Of a stretch of DNA of 64,000 nt, positions 38,150 through 50,145 are shown in pieces. The position numbers and the translations under genes are program-made. Numbering within the stretch: position 1 is the stretch's first letter; every line of letters starts with the position of its first letter. This DNA is from Pegea sp. RAD2-039 (taxonomy: Eukaryota; Chordata; Thaliacea; Salpida; Salpidae): NCBI GenBank assembly GCA_034620365.1, contig JAQGEQ010000324.1, forward strand, positions 310,001 to 374,000, given 5' to 3'. The notes under the pieces were generated by a model. The model saw only the letters and a program-made list of their open reading frames with translations. It searched no databases and was not told the DNA's origin.

Positions 38150-38640
38150 CTTTAATTTTCATTGTCTCTGTTGTACATTATGTTTAACGGAGCAGCAAAA
38201 GATCTCACATGAGGAAGTCTTGAAGCGCACTGGCCTAAAAATATTGTACAGTATGATAAGCAAACAAACGCTTTACTGGCTCGGATATGTCCGTCGAATG
38301 GTAGACGGACGGATCCCAAAAGGTATGTTGCTCAGAGAGCTATCAAAAGGTAACACTGGTCGCCCTGTCTCCACGTTAAAGATTAAGGCAAGCGCAATAT
38401 GAAATCAATCAGCATCGACACCAGCGATATATCGTTGTGGGTTGCTCCGAATGACGCTCTCTACCTCGCAAACAACTGAACGATAGAGAATAAAAATTAG
38501 TTACAAGGAAAATAAAAAAAACCTTTAAAAAATTTTAGTCCATTCGCATTTCACTATATTTTACTTTGTTTTTAGCAACACCTCTTGAGCATAGCCAGCA
38601 TGGACGTTCTGGCCAAAGCAGGTCATTATTATTATGCTGG
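38150..38640 (+). mobile_element. Endonuclease-reverse transcriptase LINE fragment
   Basis: The plus strand encodes QQKISHEEVLKRTGLKI and then YWLGYVRRMVDGRIPKGMLL, followed by GNTGRP. This is the C-terminal part of the endonuclease-reverse transcriptase family often annotated craniofacial development protein 2-like (usual pattern W.GHV.RM.D.RIPK...GEL...GRP). The frame is then lost through stops. The 3' end carries AACACCTCTTGAGCA near 38577 and an ATT microsatellite at about 38627, shared with 21958-22020. It faces the neighbouring LINE fragment tail-outward, so two insertions abut here. Confidence 0.75.
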
Positions 38641-39342
38641 GTTTTTAATATATAAGCCATTTTGTTAACTTAAATTGATTAGTTTATTGTCTATAGCTTT
38701 TCAAAATGGATACTTAAACTTTTTTTCTGTTACATTTATGCTTATTTACTTATCATTTGGGTTATATATTTTAGTAATCATAATAATTTATTTAACATGA
38801 AAATAGCTATTATTGTTTAGTTAAATAACTTGTTTTTTAGAGTAAGTTTAAATAGAAAAAATATTTTTTGTAGTGGTTTTATTAATTTGATAAATAACTT
38901 TTTTATATAATTTTTATAGAATATTTATTTCTTACTAATGCTTAAATTATATTTACATAATGTTATAAATTTTAGATTATGATATAAAATAAAAAATATT
39001 TAGCTTTACTTTTTGAAAAGAATTTCTATTTTTTTAGATATAACTTAGTAAGAAAGTTATTTTAGTTGTCATTTTTTACACTTTTCCTATGCTTTTAAAT
39101 TTATAAACTACTTTTTAATAGTTTAGTACAAAGTAAGACTTGTTATATAGAAAAAGTTTCTGAATTCAACTTAAATAAATTTAAGATAACATAAAAATAT
39201 AAGTAAATTACTCATCCTCAGCTATTTTTTCAAATATTTTATGACCTATTTTTGTTATGACTAAATTGTAATCTGCTTTAAAGCTTAATTCTTTTAAAAC
39301 AATTTTTAGTTTAGACATCAATTTTTTGAATTGAATTTTGCT
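38641..39342. other. AT-rich 5' flank of the first MCRS1-like gene
   Basis: No gene seen. AATTTTTAG at 39301-39309 is an acceptor-like site 33 bases before the ATG. Confidence 0.5.
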
Positions 39343-40512
39343 ATGGATATGAAACAGTACTCAGTAAAAGCAAATAAAAGAAGAAAGTTAGATCAAAAAC
39401 TTAGGCATCACATTCACTTAAAACAATTAATCAATTTTGAAGTAAATCCTGAATTTTCATATGATGAAAACAAAAGTAAATCTGAAAAGCAAAATGAATT
39501 CTTTCAAAAAGGTTTTTCACAATCAAGCAACTTGTTTAAAAGAAGCATAAAAAAGAAGAAATCAAAAAAAAGTAAATCTACTAATAGTCTAATGAATGCT
39601 ATGGCAAAATGGAAAGCAACTGATTATCTAATGTTGATTAATAATGTTGAAAATGTTAATAATCTTGTTGTGATTCATCAGGTTGTAAAATTTTCTTCAT
39701 ACTTCACTTTGAAGGAAATCCAACAACAATGGCATGCTCTACTTTATGATCCAGTTGTTTCATTTCATGCAAGAAAAATGATTAATGAATTATCAGATGA
39801 TGTTAGAAAAACGTATAATGACAAAACTCTCTTTTCAGATGATGAAGAGGATATTTTAAAAACTATTTCAAGTGTTAACATATATACTCTTGAAAATTTT
39901 CAAATGTTATTAGACAATAACTCAGATGTTTTTCATTTGTCAAGATCTGCTAGAAATTTGATGGATCATTGGCAGTTGATGAAGTACCATGGTCTTTTGT
40001 GTGACCAAACTTTAAATTCTTCAATAAATTTTCCAGATAATGAAAAGTCAATTAATTCATGTGATATTAGTAGAAAACCAGCTTTTTCTGATCAATTTTC
40101 ACTTTCCCAACAGCAATTTATAAAAAACTTACAAAATAATGAAAATGATGAGTCAAAAGTTATAATGAAAAATGCAGGTTTGATATATGAAGAGACTGCT
40201 GAAGATGTTGTAGCTACTCTGTTAGGTAGATTTGTTTGTTACTTGCTGAAAAGTGTTGAAGTTACTTTTGGTAGAAGTACTTTTGATGAATCTGTTGATA
40301 TTGATTTATCTATTGAGGGTCCAGCGTTTAAAGTATCCAGAAAACAAGGAACTATTAAAAAACTATCTGATGGGTTGTTTGTTTTAATAAATGAGGGTAA
40401 ACAGGTAGTTTATGTTGATGGAAAACCAGTTTTAAAAGGATTAAAATCAAATATTTGTCATAGTTCTATAATAGAAATTTCAAATTTAAGATTTGTATTT
40501 TTTATTAATTAG
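39343..40512 (+). CDS. MCRS1: Microspherule protein 1-like, FHA domain, intronless (copy A)
   Basis: An intronless gene of 389 residues (human MCRS1 462), starting at the ATG at 39343. MCRS1 is a nuclear FHA protein of the INO80 and NSL complexes and also acts at spindle minus ends. Residues 30-85 are lysine-rich with a likely nuclear signal (KRSIKKKKSKKSKS). The MCRS N-terminal domain follows from about 92 (WKATDYLMLINNV, VVKFSSYFTLKEIQQQW, LLYDPVVSFHA, ARNLMDHWQLMKYHGLL). The FHA domain is at about 285-389: LLGRFVCYLLKSVEVTFGRS, VDIDLSIEGPAFKVSRKQG and the ending SNLRFVFFIN. As in other MCRS1 proteins the usual FHA histidine motif is replaced by SRKQ. A paralogue, also intronless, lies inverted at 51206-52294. 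The human protein continues about 17 residues past this end. Confidence 0.93.
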   Translation: MDMKQYSVKANKRRKLDQKLRHHIHLKQLINFEVNPEFSYDENKSKSEKQNEFFQKGFSQSSNLFKRSIKKKKSKKSKSTNSLMNAMAKWKATDYLMLINNVENVNNLVVIHQVVKFSSYFTLKEIQQQWHALLYDPVVSFHARKMINELSDDVRKTYNDKTLFSDDEEDILKTISSVNIYTLENFQMLLDNNSDVFHLSRSARNLMDHWQLMKYHGLLCDQTLNSSINFPDNEKSINSCDISRKPAFSDQFSLSQQQFIKNLQNNENDESKVIMKNAGLIYEETAEDVVATLLGRFVCYLLKSVEVTFGRSTFDESVDIDLSIEGPAFKVSRKQGTIKKLSDGLFVLINEGKQVVYVDGKPVLKGLKSNICHSSIIEISNLRFVFFIN

Positions 40513-40929
40513 CTTTTCCTATTCTTGAATGTTAGGTTTATAATAATAAAAACTTCATTTTTATACTATTTCTATTCAACTTTATCATAAGTGTTAAAAA
40601 TCACTCAATTTAAATCAACTAAATTTTTCCTTTGTCATAATTGTTTCTGTGCTTTTCTGGTAATGTGACTTTAAGCTGATGTAGGGTCAGCAAAGAACCT
40701 ATCTTACGTGTTTACACCTTAAAGAACTTATCTATAAATTATTAAAGACTATCATTGATAAAGATGTATTCAATGATTTGCTGAATATTTCTAATACTTA
40801 TTTGGTAAAGATTCAATTTATAATTATTAGGAAGTAATTATGATGATACTTACAAAAAAGTGATAAATATTTCAATTTGTTTCTGATTTGTTTTTTTAGA
40901 GGTATTCTTTTGTAATTTCAAAATAAATC

Positions 40930-42291
40930 ATGTCTGGTCATTCAAGCAAACGTTCAAACTCGCCTCTTCCTAAAACGTATCGTAATAGATCCAGAAGCAG
41001 ATCTCCATCAAAAAGATCTAAAAGTAGATCTCCATCAAAAAGATCTAAAAGTAGATCTCCATCAAGAAGATCTAGAAGTAGATCTCCATCAAGAAGATCT
41101 AGAAGTAGATCTCCATCAAGAAGATCTAGAAGTAGATCTCCATCAAGAAGATCTAGATATAGATCACCACCAAGAAGATTTGATCATTCAAGAAGACATT
41201 CATTTAGAAAAGATTTTCAAATCAAAACCGAAGAAGATTTTGATCGGCGCCAAAATAGAGCCAGAGAAGAGAGACTTCGACGTGAAAGAGGTCTGTATGA
41301 TGCGGATCACTTAAAGAGTCAATGAAATAATGTGTAAATGCTTTCAGGTGGTCGTTATAGACATGAAGTAAAGCAAGAAGTTAAAGGTAATTGGTTGAAA
41401 ATTTATTTACAAATTGAGATAAGAAATAAAATTTCAGAAGAGTGGAAAAGATATGATGACAAGAGACAAAGAAATTGGAACCAGCATCGGTCTAACAGAC
41501 AAATAGATGAAGCTGCCTTCCTCAGTAAAATCTCACCTTAATCGACATCCTCACTAAATTATTTGCTCTTACAGAAAAAGAAGATCCGATCGAAAAAGAA
41601 AAACCAAACTTTGGTTTATCTGGTGCTTTAACAGAAGATACAAACACTTTCAAAGGAGTAGTTATCAAGTACAACGAACCACCTGAAGCTAGAATCCCAA
41701 AGCGGAAATGGAGACTGTATCCGTTTAAAGGAGAAGAAGCTCTAAAGGTTTGAAGCTCGTTGAGAAGTCAAGTTCTAATCCTTTGTTTTCAGATTTTGCA
41801 TTTGCATCGGCAAAGCGCTTATCTTCTGGGGCGCTTGAGACGGATTGCAGATATCGCTATAGACCATCCTTCTTGCTCCAAACAGCATGCAGTTTTTCAA
41901 TTCAGGCAGGAACAATTTTCTTCCAATTATTTTAGATATTTAAAAAATTATTTTGTGATAATTTTAGAGTGATTGAGAAAGATGTAGATGGAGTGATGAA
42001 AAGAGTCATCCGTCCTTACATCATCGATCTCAATTCAGGGAATGGAACATTTGTTAATGGAGAAAAAATTCAGCCTCAAAGGTCGGAAAATATTCCATCA
42101 TTTAAGTAGAGGGTCTTGAAACTCTGTTTTTTATCTCGAAGTTTTTATTTGTTTGCAGATTTGTTGAACTGAAAGAACGAGATGTCATTAAATTTGGTTT
42201 AAGCACCAGGGATTATGTCCTGCTTCATGATAAGAGTGATACGAGTGAAGTTGTTGCTGAAGATGATGATGAAGATGTGGAAAGCAAGTGA
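40930..42291 (+). CDS. SNIP1: Smad nuclear-interacting protein 1 homologue (SNIP1), FHA domain
   Basis: Predicted 339 residues from seven exons: 40930-41290, 41348-41386, 41438-41524, 41575-41747, 41793-41905, 41968-42081 and 42159-42291. SNIP1 is a nuclear FHA protein of the spliceosome/RES-associated retention machinery and an inhibitor of TGF-beta/NF-kB co-activators. The N-terminus is an RS domain of six nine-residue repeats (RSPSRRSRS). A charged helix (REERLRRERG) and the motif YNEPPEARIPKRKWRLYPFK follow. The FHA domain has YLLGRLRRIADI, HPSCSKQHAVFQF and NSGNGTFVNGEKI. The acidic tail DTSEVVAEDDDEDVESK matches the human ending. The join 41905-41968 keeps frame only if the intron begins GC (CAG|GCAGGA), a GC-AG intron. 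Acceptor-like TTTTTTTAG ends at 40899, 30 bases before the ATG. ATTAAA at 42353 may serve as poly(A) signal. Confidence 0.94.
40999..41187 (+). repeat. 27-base in-frame tandem repeat coding the RS domain
   Basis: About six near-identical 27-base units containing AGATCTCCATCA and AGATCT encode RSPSKRSKS or RSPSRRSRS; the last units change to RSRY and RSPPRR. The DNA identity between units exceeds what the peptide needs, which points to recent slippage or unequal exchange. Confidence 0.9.
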
Positions 42292-42743
42292 TTGAAAGCA
42301 TCGGGAGTGGATCTCTTCTTTGTTTCGCTCATTGTTATTATTTTTGGATTTTATTAAATATTCAATTTACATTTCCTCAGTTGGTTTATTCTTGTAGAAG
42401 TTTAGTCAGATTAATTCTCATGAAAGAAACACTTTGATTCAAATATCTTTATTTTAATATACTGTTAAGGTGAAGCGCGAATGTCTGTAAATTAATGAAG
42501 ATCAAATTCGATTTGTTTTAAAGAAGAGAAGAAGCTTCGGCTAATAAGAAGGCACCTTACAAGTTGGATGCTAGTACAAAGAAGTTGAAATTTACACAAG
42601 TTGAAAAACAAACGATTTTTATGTAGAGATTTACTTATTAAAGATACGAAACGTAGAATGCTAAATATTAATGACAAAGTTGAAACTTCTGCGAGAAAAT
42701 CCAAAAATATGATAAATTGGTCACTAAATATGATCAAAGAAAT
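42292..42743. other. Convergent spacer between SNIP1 and HERPUD
   Basis: 452 bases between stop codons hold both 3'UTRs. ATTAAA at 42353-42358 suits SNIP1. An 81-codon open frame on the minus strand shows no coding character. Confidence 0.5.
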
Positions 42744-45117
42744 TTAATTGACAATAGCAGGTGGTGTTTGTGGTAGAATGGAAGTAAAAAAAGTTCGAAT
42801 AAAACACCAAACAGTCGCAATGCGCGAAGGTGGGGATCTGGGCAAGTCGTCAGCCTGAAATATTTGTAAGTAGCAATTGTAGGTTGGTGTGAAGAAAACT
42901 CACTTGTTCAGCAGCAGCAGCAGCAGATTGTGCGGCAGGATCGTTTTCATTTGATTCATTTTGTCTACGAGCAGGTGTAGGATGATTAACTCTTCTTTGT
43001 ACTGCAAAAAATCCACGCTGATATCTGTAACGAGTAAATACTTACAAAAAAATATCGAAAAGTTCTCAGTGTGATTGCTAATTGTTTGTAATATGTTCTG
43101 GAAACTTTTTAATTAATATTAAAGAGAAAAGAAGTTGACCCCATAAAAGATTATTCATGTGTTGAGGTAAATATCAATCTTAGGGATGACTAAAATTTAA
43201 TGGTTTAAAAGAAAAGCAAATTGAAAATATCGACAAAAACTCACAAATAAATTAACAGTCCCAAAAAAAAGATGAAAAAAAATCTGGTTGCAGTTGAATA
43301 GAAGTAGATAAGACTGACAATCAAACCAATTCTAATGAAAGAAAATAGAAGATCTAGCCAATCACGGGCCTCAGCTTGAACTGCAGCTTCGTTTGGTACC
43401 TTAAATAATCAGTTTCTAAAAAGCTGAGAAGATTTATCAATAGAAGCTTACTGGAGCAGCTGGTGGGTTTTGTTCAGCTGCATCTGCAGGATTAGGGACT
43501 TGTTGGTTGCGTCTTTCAACCGTCTGTCTTCCATTTACACTGAAAGATTTAGAAGACATTTATGAGATGTTTATTATAAAAAAATGATTACAAAGTATTT
43601 ATCAATTTTGTTATTGAGCTCGTGTTTAAATTAAAAGTGAACTGAAATCTTTTTTAATAGACTTACTATCTCATGTAATTTTCCATATTAGTTTGGTACT
43701 GATACCATGCTTGTTGGTACTGTTGGTAAGTAAGGTTTTGAGGTTGTGCATAAATATTACTCCAATTTTGCTCATACTGTGGTCGTGTTGTAGGATTCAA
43801 AACTTGTTGGCCATGACTGTTAATCAAGTTTTTAAATAAAGAAATTAATTATAATAGTTGAAGGAGACTTTAAAGTTGTTGAAGTTGTTACACTAGCAGA
43901 TGTTGGAGATTGAGAAGTGATACGATGTCTCAGTACATTCTCAGCTCCGTTCTCTTTTGTACTTGTACTTGCTTTCTAATTAAAAAAAAATAGATAAGAG
44001 TAACTTAAATAGGTACTTCGTTGACAAAAAATTTTTTTACAAACTTTAATCACTTCCCGGTTACAATCTAACACAGGTCATCTTTTAATGAGTTGTTACT
44101 TACATCTGAAGACTTTTTTTCATATGCTGCGATGCTTAGGACCAAATGAATTACAGGCGTGTCTTCGGAAGTCTACAAGCAGAACAAAACAACTTTAATG
44201 ACTTCATAAGATAATCATTTAAGATGCAACCAAAATTTGAACAACAAATTGTCTAAAGCTGTTAAAAGATTTTAGGATAAGTTAAACCTGATCATCAAAA
44301 AGATTATTTTGATTAGCAGTTGAAACTTGTACATATATACTTTAATATTTATCATTACCAACCATAAGATTAACTGAAATCATTTTAATTGATTATTTGA
44401 TTGATATCAGTAGGTGACATAAATCCATGTTTTAAAACAAAAAAATTTTTGGCATTTAACTAAAGGTTAACAACTTTTTCTTCTTCTTTGCCTATCTTAA
44501 ATATTTTCATTTTTCTTTCACTGTATAAGCTGCTAATTCAGTTATTTATAAATTTAATGTTAAATATAAAAATCTTGACATTTTTACCTAAAAATATCTA
44601 CTTCAGAACTATTAACTCATAACTCCTACATAAATAAAAAACAAACATCTAAAATATTAAAGATTGGTGAAAAATTATAGAGCAAAATAGAAGATACATA
44701 AAAATAAACATAAGTTTTAAGTTGATATAATAAGAACCATTTCTTTAGATCTAAATTTTATTTTTCAATTATTCACCTTAATCAAATTCATCAAAATTTC
44801 TTCTTTCATTATCTTTCCTTGAAAAATTAAACGTTGGTCTTTCACATCCTATATATTAAAGATCTTTTTAAGTTGTTTTTACAAAGGAATTTATAAAAAA
44901 TATAATTTAATAAAACAACAAATAAATTCTAATTTCTTCAAATTATCTTCGGAAATACTTCGACTAGTTTTGTTTAATAACAACTTACTGGTGTGGCTAT
45001 ATGTTTTTCTTTAATTTGTTTTTTAATTTGTTCAACATTCCAACTAGATGAACAATAAATTAGATGATCTTTATAACCAGATGATCTAATGATGATTCTG
45101 AATGTTTGTTCATCCAT
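42744..45117 (-). CDS. HERPUD: HERPUD-type ER ubiquitin-like membrane protein (Herp)
   Basis: Predicted 333 residues from nine exons (minus strand): 45117-44989, 44848-44777, 44172-44104, 43975-43869, 43816-43667, 43539-43452, 43399-43245, 43024-42904 and 42854-42744. Herp is an ER membrane protein induced by ER stress that scaffolds the HRD1 ERAD ubiquitin ligase. The ubiquitin-like domain is residues 4-80 (SSSWNVEQIKKQIKEKH, DVKDQRLIFQGKIM, PVIHLVLSIA). A Gln/Tyr-rich middle (TYQQYQQAWYQYQ) resembles the human WFQQIYARQYYMQY. The membrane hairpin is about 218-257 (ARDWLDLLFSFIRIGLIVSL then YFYSTATRFFFIFFLGLLIY). The C-terminal signature TFFTSILPQTPPAIVN matches human TFFASLLPEGPPAIAN. The exon 4 donor (AAA|GTCTCC) is weak and was chosen for phase. 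It could be orthologous to both vertebrate HERPUD1 and HERPUD2. Confidence 0.92.
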
Positions 45118-48100
45118 TTTAAGGATATTATATGAAAATTCAAACTATAAAGATATTATATGAAGATATTAGCAATTTAATTTTGAAGATTATTTTAATA
45201 AATAAAATAATTAACAAATTCATAACTATATTATTATTGAAATAAGTGGATTTTAATAATAATATAAAAATTAGTTTAATAAATATAAATTAGTTTAGAT
45301 ATTATAGATAATTAGTAGCTAAAAGACGATTTATATTTTATTAAGACTACTAAAATTAAACACAAAGAAATATTTAACTCATTTTTTAAATGAGGGTTTA
45401 AACAGATATTCCAAATTATAAATTCATTTTAAACACAGAAATAAACTTAAATTTATCAAAATACAGTTTTATAAATTTTCTTGATCTTAAAAACTTTGAG
45501 ATGAGACCAATCAAATAATTTGATTTTTAAACTTGAAGTAATTTTAAGAATATTTTTGTAGACAATTCACAAACTTTATTATAAAAACTTTAATATCAAG
45601 TTAAAATTATTTAAATGAAAAAATATTTATTGAAACTACGTAAACAATATATTCTTTATTTTTATTCAATATTTAATATCAAATTGAAAACATTGTTGAA
45701 AAAAGAATACTAAACAAAAATTTATATCAATGTATTAAATCTGGAGTAATCTTGCTTCTTCAAGTAAACTTGAGATCCTAAACTAATATTCAACCTAAAA
45801 GTCTTAGAGCTTAAAGGTATGAATCTTCAACAACTGTTAACCAAACAAAAATATAAATACTTGAGGAACTTCAAAATTAAAATAAACACAAAATATACGA
45901 AAACAAAATAATAATATTATCACGCGATAAGATACACGTCACCTTAAACAATTTCATGCTTCAGCAGTTTGAATTATTATTTTTTTATGTTATCTTTCAA
46001 ATGATGACATTAAAAAGTATTAATTATTTTAAAAATATGAATTAATTTTAAAGTAATATTAAATACTGTTTGAAAAGTTTGATTTTAAAACTCTTTAATT
46101 GCGAATCAAGAGTTCTTAGCGATTGAAAAATTTAATTAGGTAACTGAATATAATGGTGCTTTCAGTTTCGGATTATACACACTTTATTATAAAGAGCAGA
46201 ATTTTTAAAAGGGAGACATTTATTAATATATTATCTCGAACTAATTCCTAGCGCTGTTAGTCATGAAGTTATAAAATGTAAGATGACTGACTAATTGAAC
46301 GAGTTTTTGTTTTATATATGTTCCGTTCAAATTGAAAATATTTTGAGTTGTAAATATAGTTAAAATTCTTAAATCACTTTTACAAACTTGCAAATTAAAA
46401 ACTGAACCTTTGTGAGTGGAAAACAAAGAAATTTGAAGTTATGAAATGAGGGTATGGTCTAGGGTTCTCAAATACGGCCCGTAACAACCCTTAATGGCGT
46501 TTGCATAGACTTTTTTAAGATTTAAAAAAATTGTCAATCTTCAAAAAAAATTTAACAGGTTTTCAAAGGAAAAAAAAGTTATCTCGTTTATTTCACTACT
46601 TTTATCCGTAAAAAATGATGAAACAAAATGGTTAGTAGAACATGATTAAAACACGATTGCATAAGCTCGGAAAGTGAGTTTTGATCGTGTTATTTGAAAT
46701 TTAGTAACCTTTAATTATATGATTGTGCTTGTAACAAACTGCTTACAGTTAGTTAATTATCTTAAATTTATTTACTTATAAAAAATATAAAATAAAATAT
46801 CGTAAAAAATTTATAAACTAAGACCTAGACGTTTTTCTGCTTGCTTCATGTACACTTCTTATTCCTTCATTCTGTTTATTATAAAATAGATCTCAATGCT
46901 ATATACCTAGTGTAATTAGGCACCTTTTAGCAGAAACAGGTTTGGCAGTGTTACATTTGTTAAGCAAACATGAAATAAATGCATTTCTATGCAACAACAT
47001 ATGTTCTTATAAAAAATATTAGCACACATAGTTGACATTATGATGCATATTTCAATATATTTGTACATGAAAAAATAGAAAGATATCGCAGTGCTCTTTA
47101 CTCCGAAAAAAAGAATAATAGAGAAAATAGTCGTTATCAAGGAAAAGGAAAAAATAATAAATAATTTGTATAGTTCCATTTTACAGAGTTTTGTTTTGAC
47201 AACAATTTTGGAGCACATTCAGCATAGTCGTACACAGCTAAAGCATGCCATTATTGTATTATCATTGGTATTATGTGATCTTTTTTTCTCAAAAATTATA
47301 GCGTCTAAATGCCAGTCAACACCCAATTAACAATATACCATATATTAATAATATACATATTAACCATATAAATTTTATGCAACTAGGCTCATGCAACTTC
47401 AACAATTAAAAATGAATAAGAAGAACGATTCAAAAACAGTTATTTAAAGCAAAGAAATATGAAAATGGAAGTATTTTATGGAAGTAAAGATTTGGTTAGG
47501 AGCCGATGCGAAGTTTTGCGGGTGATATCAAACAGTGAAAGTGAGCAACAAGAAGGTGGTTAGGAAGTTGCAAGTTCAATTCAGCATTAAAAATTTATGT
47601 GTATTGTTCACAAGAAAGCTATCTTTTGAATTACAGCACTTTGAATTTTTCCTGGTATTTGTATTATATATATTATTATCATTATATTATTACAAGAAAA
47701 AAATAGACTATGTCATGAGTTATATAGCGCAGTAACTGGTTGTTAAAAAAACTACTCCATTGAAAAATAAAATTTGTCTATAAAAGTACACTTTATAACT
47801 CTATCAAATCATCGAACAAAGATATCTTTTGAGACTTATCAAAGGATTATAAAAGCTTTTTTTACAAATAGAAAAATTGTATAGATTATATGGACTGTTT
47901 TGTACCGTCAATAGAATCGTTTGTTAAATTTATGATGGTAGAAGATATAGTTTCTGATCTTAGTCAGTTGGAATTGCTATATATGCAAATATTATATGGA
48001 TGAAACAATTGAAGATATATGTAATGATAATGAATCTTTTATATATAGCCTTATTCAAATTATTAAGGCGACAAACAACAACGTCAAGTATACTAACAAT

Positions 48101-49340
48101 ACGCGATACCCACAACCAGCCTATACCGATGGTTACCGACTGACAACTGCCTATACAATAATGACGTTTAAGACATTTACGTTAGCGACAAGATACTTTA
48201 CTCTTATAAATTTCCCATATAACACATTCCTTGAAGGATGAGTCATTATCACTTACATACAATATTGCAACTTAATTAAACAAAGATAAACCATTACTTT
48301 TGAAATGCTTAATTTTATATTTTGAAATTTGATTCAAAGCAATTTCTACAGAAAACAAATGGTCAAACGCTTTTTAAGTCTTCATTTTTGATACCTATGC
48401 ATATAAAAATGCATGTTGCTGTTGTAAGCAAAACTCTTAGTTATTAAAATAGTAAAACCGATAAAACATTCCTAAACTTTTTACATGTAATTTTAATTAA
48501 ACCCAATTTCTACGTAAAAGTCGTTGACAGTAAAATTTTATAAACAATCGAAGCACTAAATGACTTTATTTACAATCAGCAAATATTTTAGCTGCAATTC
48601 AATAAAGTTTATTTTAGATGTTGTCATCTATTTACACACATTCGTCATTTTATCGAATAATAATTAATTGGTCAAGGTCATAGTATTATTTGGTATAAAA
48701 CACCATAAAACACATAAAAATAAATTAATTTTGTTTCTCTAAGCTGGTGATAATATTTGGATGATCAAAGCTGTAGATTCTAGAAATTTTATTTGAGAAC
48801 AAATCAGAAAAAATACAAAATCTTTGGGATTGAGTTAGAAAATTTATCAGTTTTGCATTGAAAGCTTTTTTATCAAATAATCGTCAAGTTCAGAAAATTA
48901 TTTCTCAGTTTTAAACTTAAATTAAGTAGTTGGAAAGCTTTAATACTTTTGCTTTTAGCATATATTACGTTAATATCGATATTGTAATAAAAGTTAGTAT
49001 ACATCAAGATAACTATAAATCCTTTTTCTAGAGACATTTTTTTGACAGTCAGTGACAATTATTTACTGATAGATATTTCTTTTCATATAAAACAATGTAA
49101 AAGCTTGATTAGAAGAACAATATTTTAACATTAAGACTGAAATTAGATCAAACAAACATATATTTAGCTTAGACTACTGATTTGACATCGTTAAAAGTAA
49201 TTCTAAGCTTTAAACAAATATTTAAACAAGTTTATTCTCTGACACGATTAAAAAAGTAATAATTTAAACTTTATTGTTTTTATAAAAAGTTCAACTTTCA
49301 ATAAAATTTATTTTGTAATTATTTGCTTGATACTTAAAGG
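45118..49340. other. AT-rich spacer, 4.2 kb, no gene supported
   Basis: Open frames such as 46916-47218 (minus, hydrophobic) and 47996-48241 (plus) lack recognisable domains and splice context. At 46459-46482 the string AGGGTTCTCAAATACGGCCC resembles hAT transposon terminal repeats, but I found no partner end or transposase. Confidence 0.45.
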
Positions 49341-50145
49341 ATGGAGTACCCAACTAAAACACCAATGACTGGTAACTCAAACTTTATGGAAGTAAGCTGA
49401 AATTAGTTTCGAAAAAACTGAATTATAAATTTATTTCTCAACAGGTTCCTCCCCCCTACCAGCCAACACGACCGGCAAACCAACCCATTCCTCATCCCCC
49501 CCATCAAATACCTACTGGAAATGTCTCAACACACATAATAAGAACTGAAGTGGTACATGAACCAACTTCATGTATGACTTGTACAGTTCCATCCTTGCCA
49601 AAAGGATTGGCTCTAACGTTTTGTATAATGAACTGCATTATACCAGGATGGGGTACGACAATTGGTTTAAAAAACTAGAAATATAAACAGTAAAGTTTGG
49701 TTATATTGGTTTCATTATCTGTCCACTTAAACTCTTCTCAAGTTAGATTACATTTTTCACAGGAGCAATAGCTTCAGCTTTCTTTTCGTGTTGCTATAAG
49801 CAACATCCAGAAGATGAAGCCCCACCCTGTGCAAAGTGTAATAGTTGCTGTGGAACGTTTTCTTTTGGACTTCTTCAGTTTTTAACCACTCCATGTTTTC
49901 TGATTGGTTGGATTTGGAGTGTTTTGTGGGGCTTACAGCTGCTAAGATCTTCTGGTTAATTGAATAAACAAATGTAATGTGACATCTTTACTATAAATTT
50001 ATGTTTTTTAGAACGAAACATCAGCAAAACTACGACAATTTCAACTACTGAAATAACTGCAGGCTCTGGTAGTTACGTTTCTGCTTTTCCGACTTCAAAT
50101 CTTACTGAAAATGAACTTCCCTCTAATGTAGAAATCAGGAATTGA
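49341..50145 (+). CDS. Spec3/Stum-family small membrane protein
   Basis: Predicted 194 residues in four exons: 49341-49391, 49445-49652, 49763-49954 and 50012-50145. The N-terminus is proline-rich and cytosol-like (VPPPYQPTRPANQPIPHPP). The conserved core begins PSLPKGLALTFCIMNCIIPG, enters a first hydrophobic segment (AIASAFFSCC), passes a Cys-rich loop (CAKCNSCCG) and a second hydrophobic segment (FGLLQFLTTPCFLIGW) and ends IWSVLWGLQLL. This arrangement matches the Spec3 family, which includes sea-urchin Spec3 (ciliated ectoderm) and Drosophila Stum (mechanosensory transduction). The Ser/Thr-rich tail is not conserved. Biochemical function of the family is not established. Introns of 53-110 bases have ordinary GT-AG ends. 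Confidence 0.8.

Noticed and set aside
39343-40512. MCRS1 copy A as a processed pseudogene
   Set aside because: The frame is intact over 389 residues with conserved FHA core residues and no poly(A) remnant, so an active gene is more likely even if it arose by retrocopying.
46916-47218. 100-residue hydrophobic minus-strand frame with possible membrane helices
   Set aside because: AT-rich codons such as ATT and TTT give hydrophobic peptides by chance. There is no family motif, splice context or coding-like composition.
47996-48241. 81-residue plus-strand frame
   Set aside because: It looks a little less random than its neighbours, but I recognise no domain and the flanks give no exon signals that extend it.
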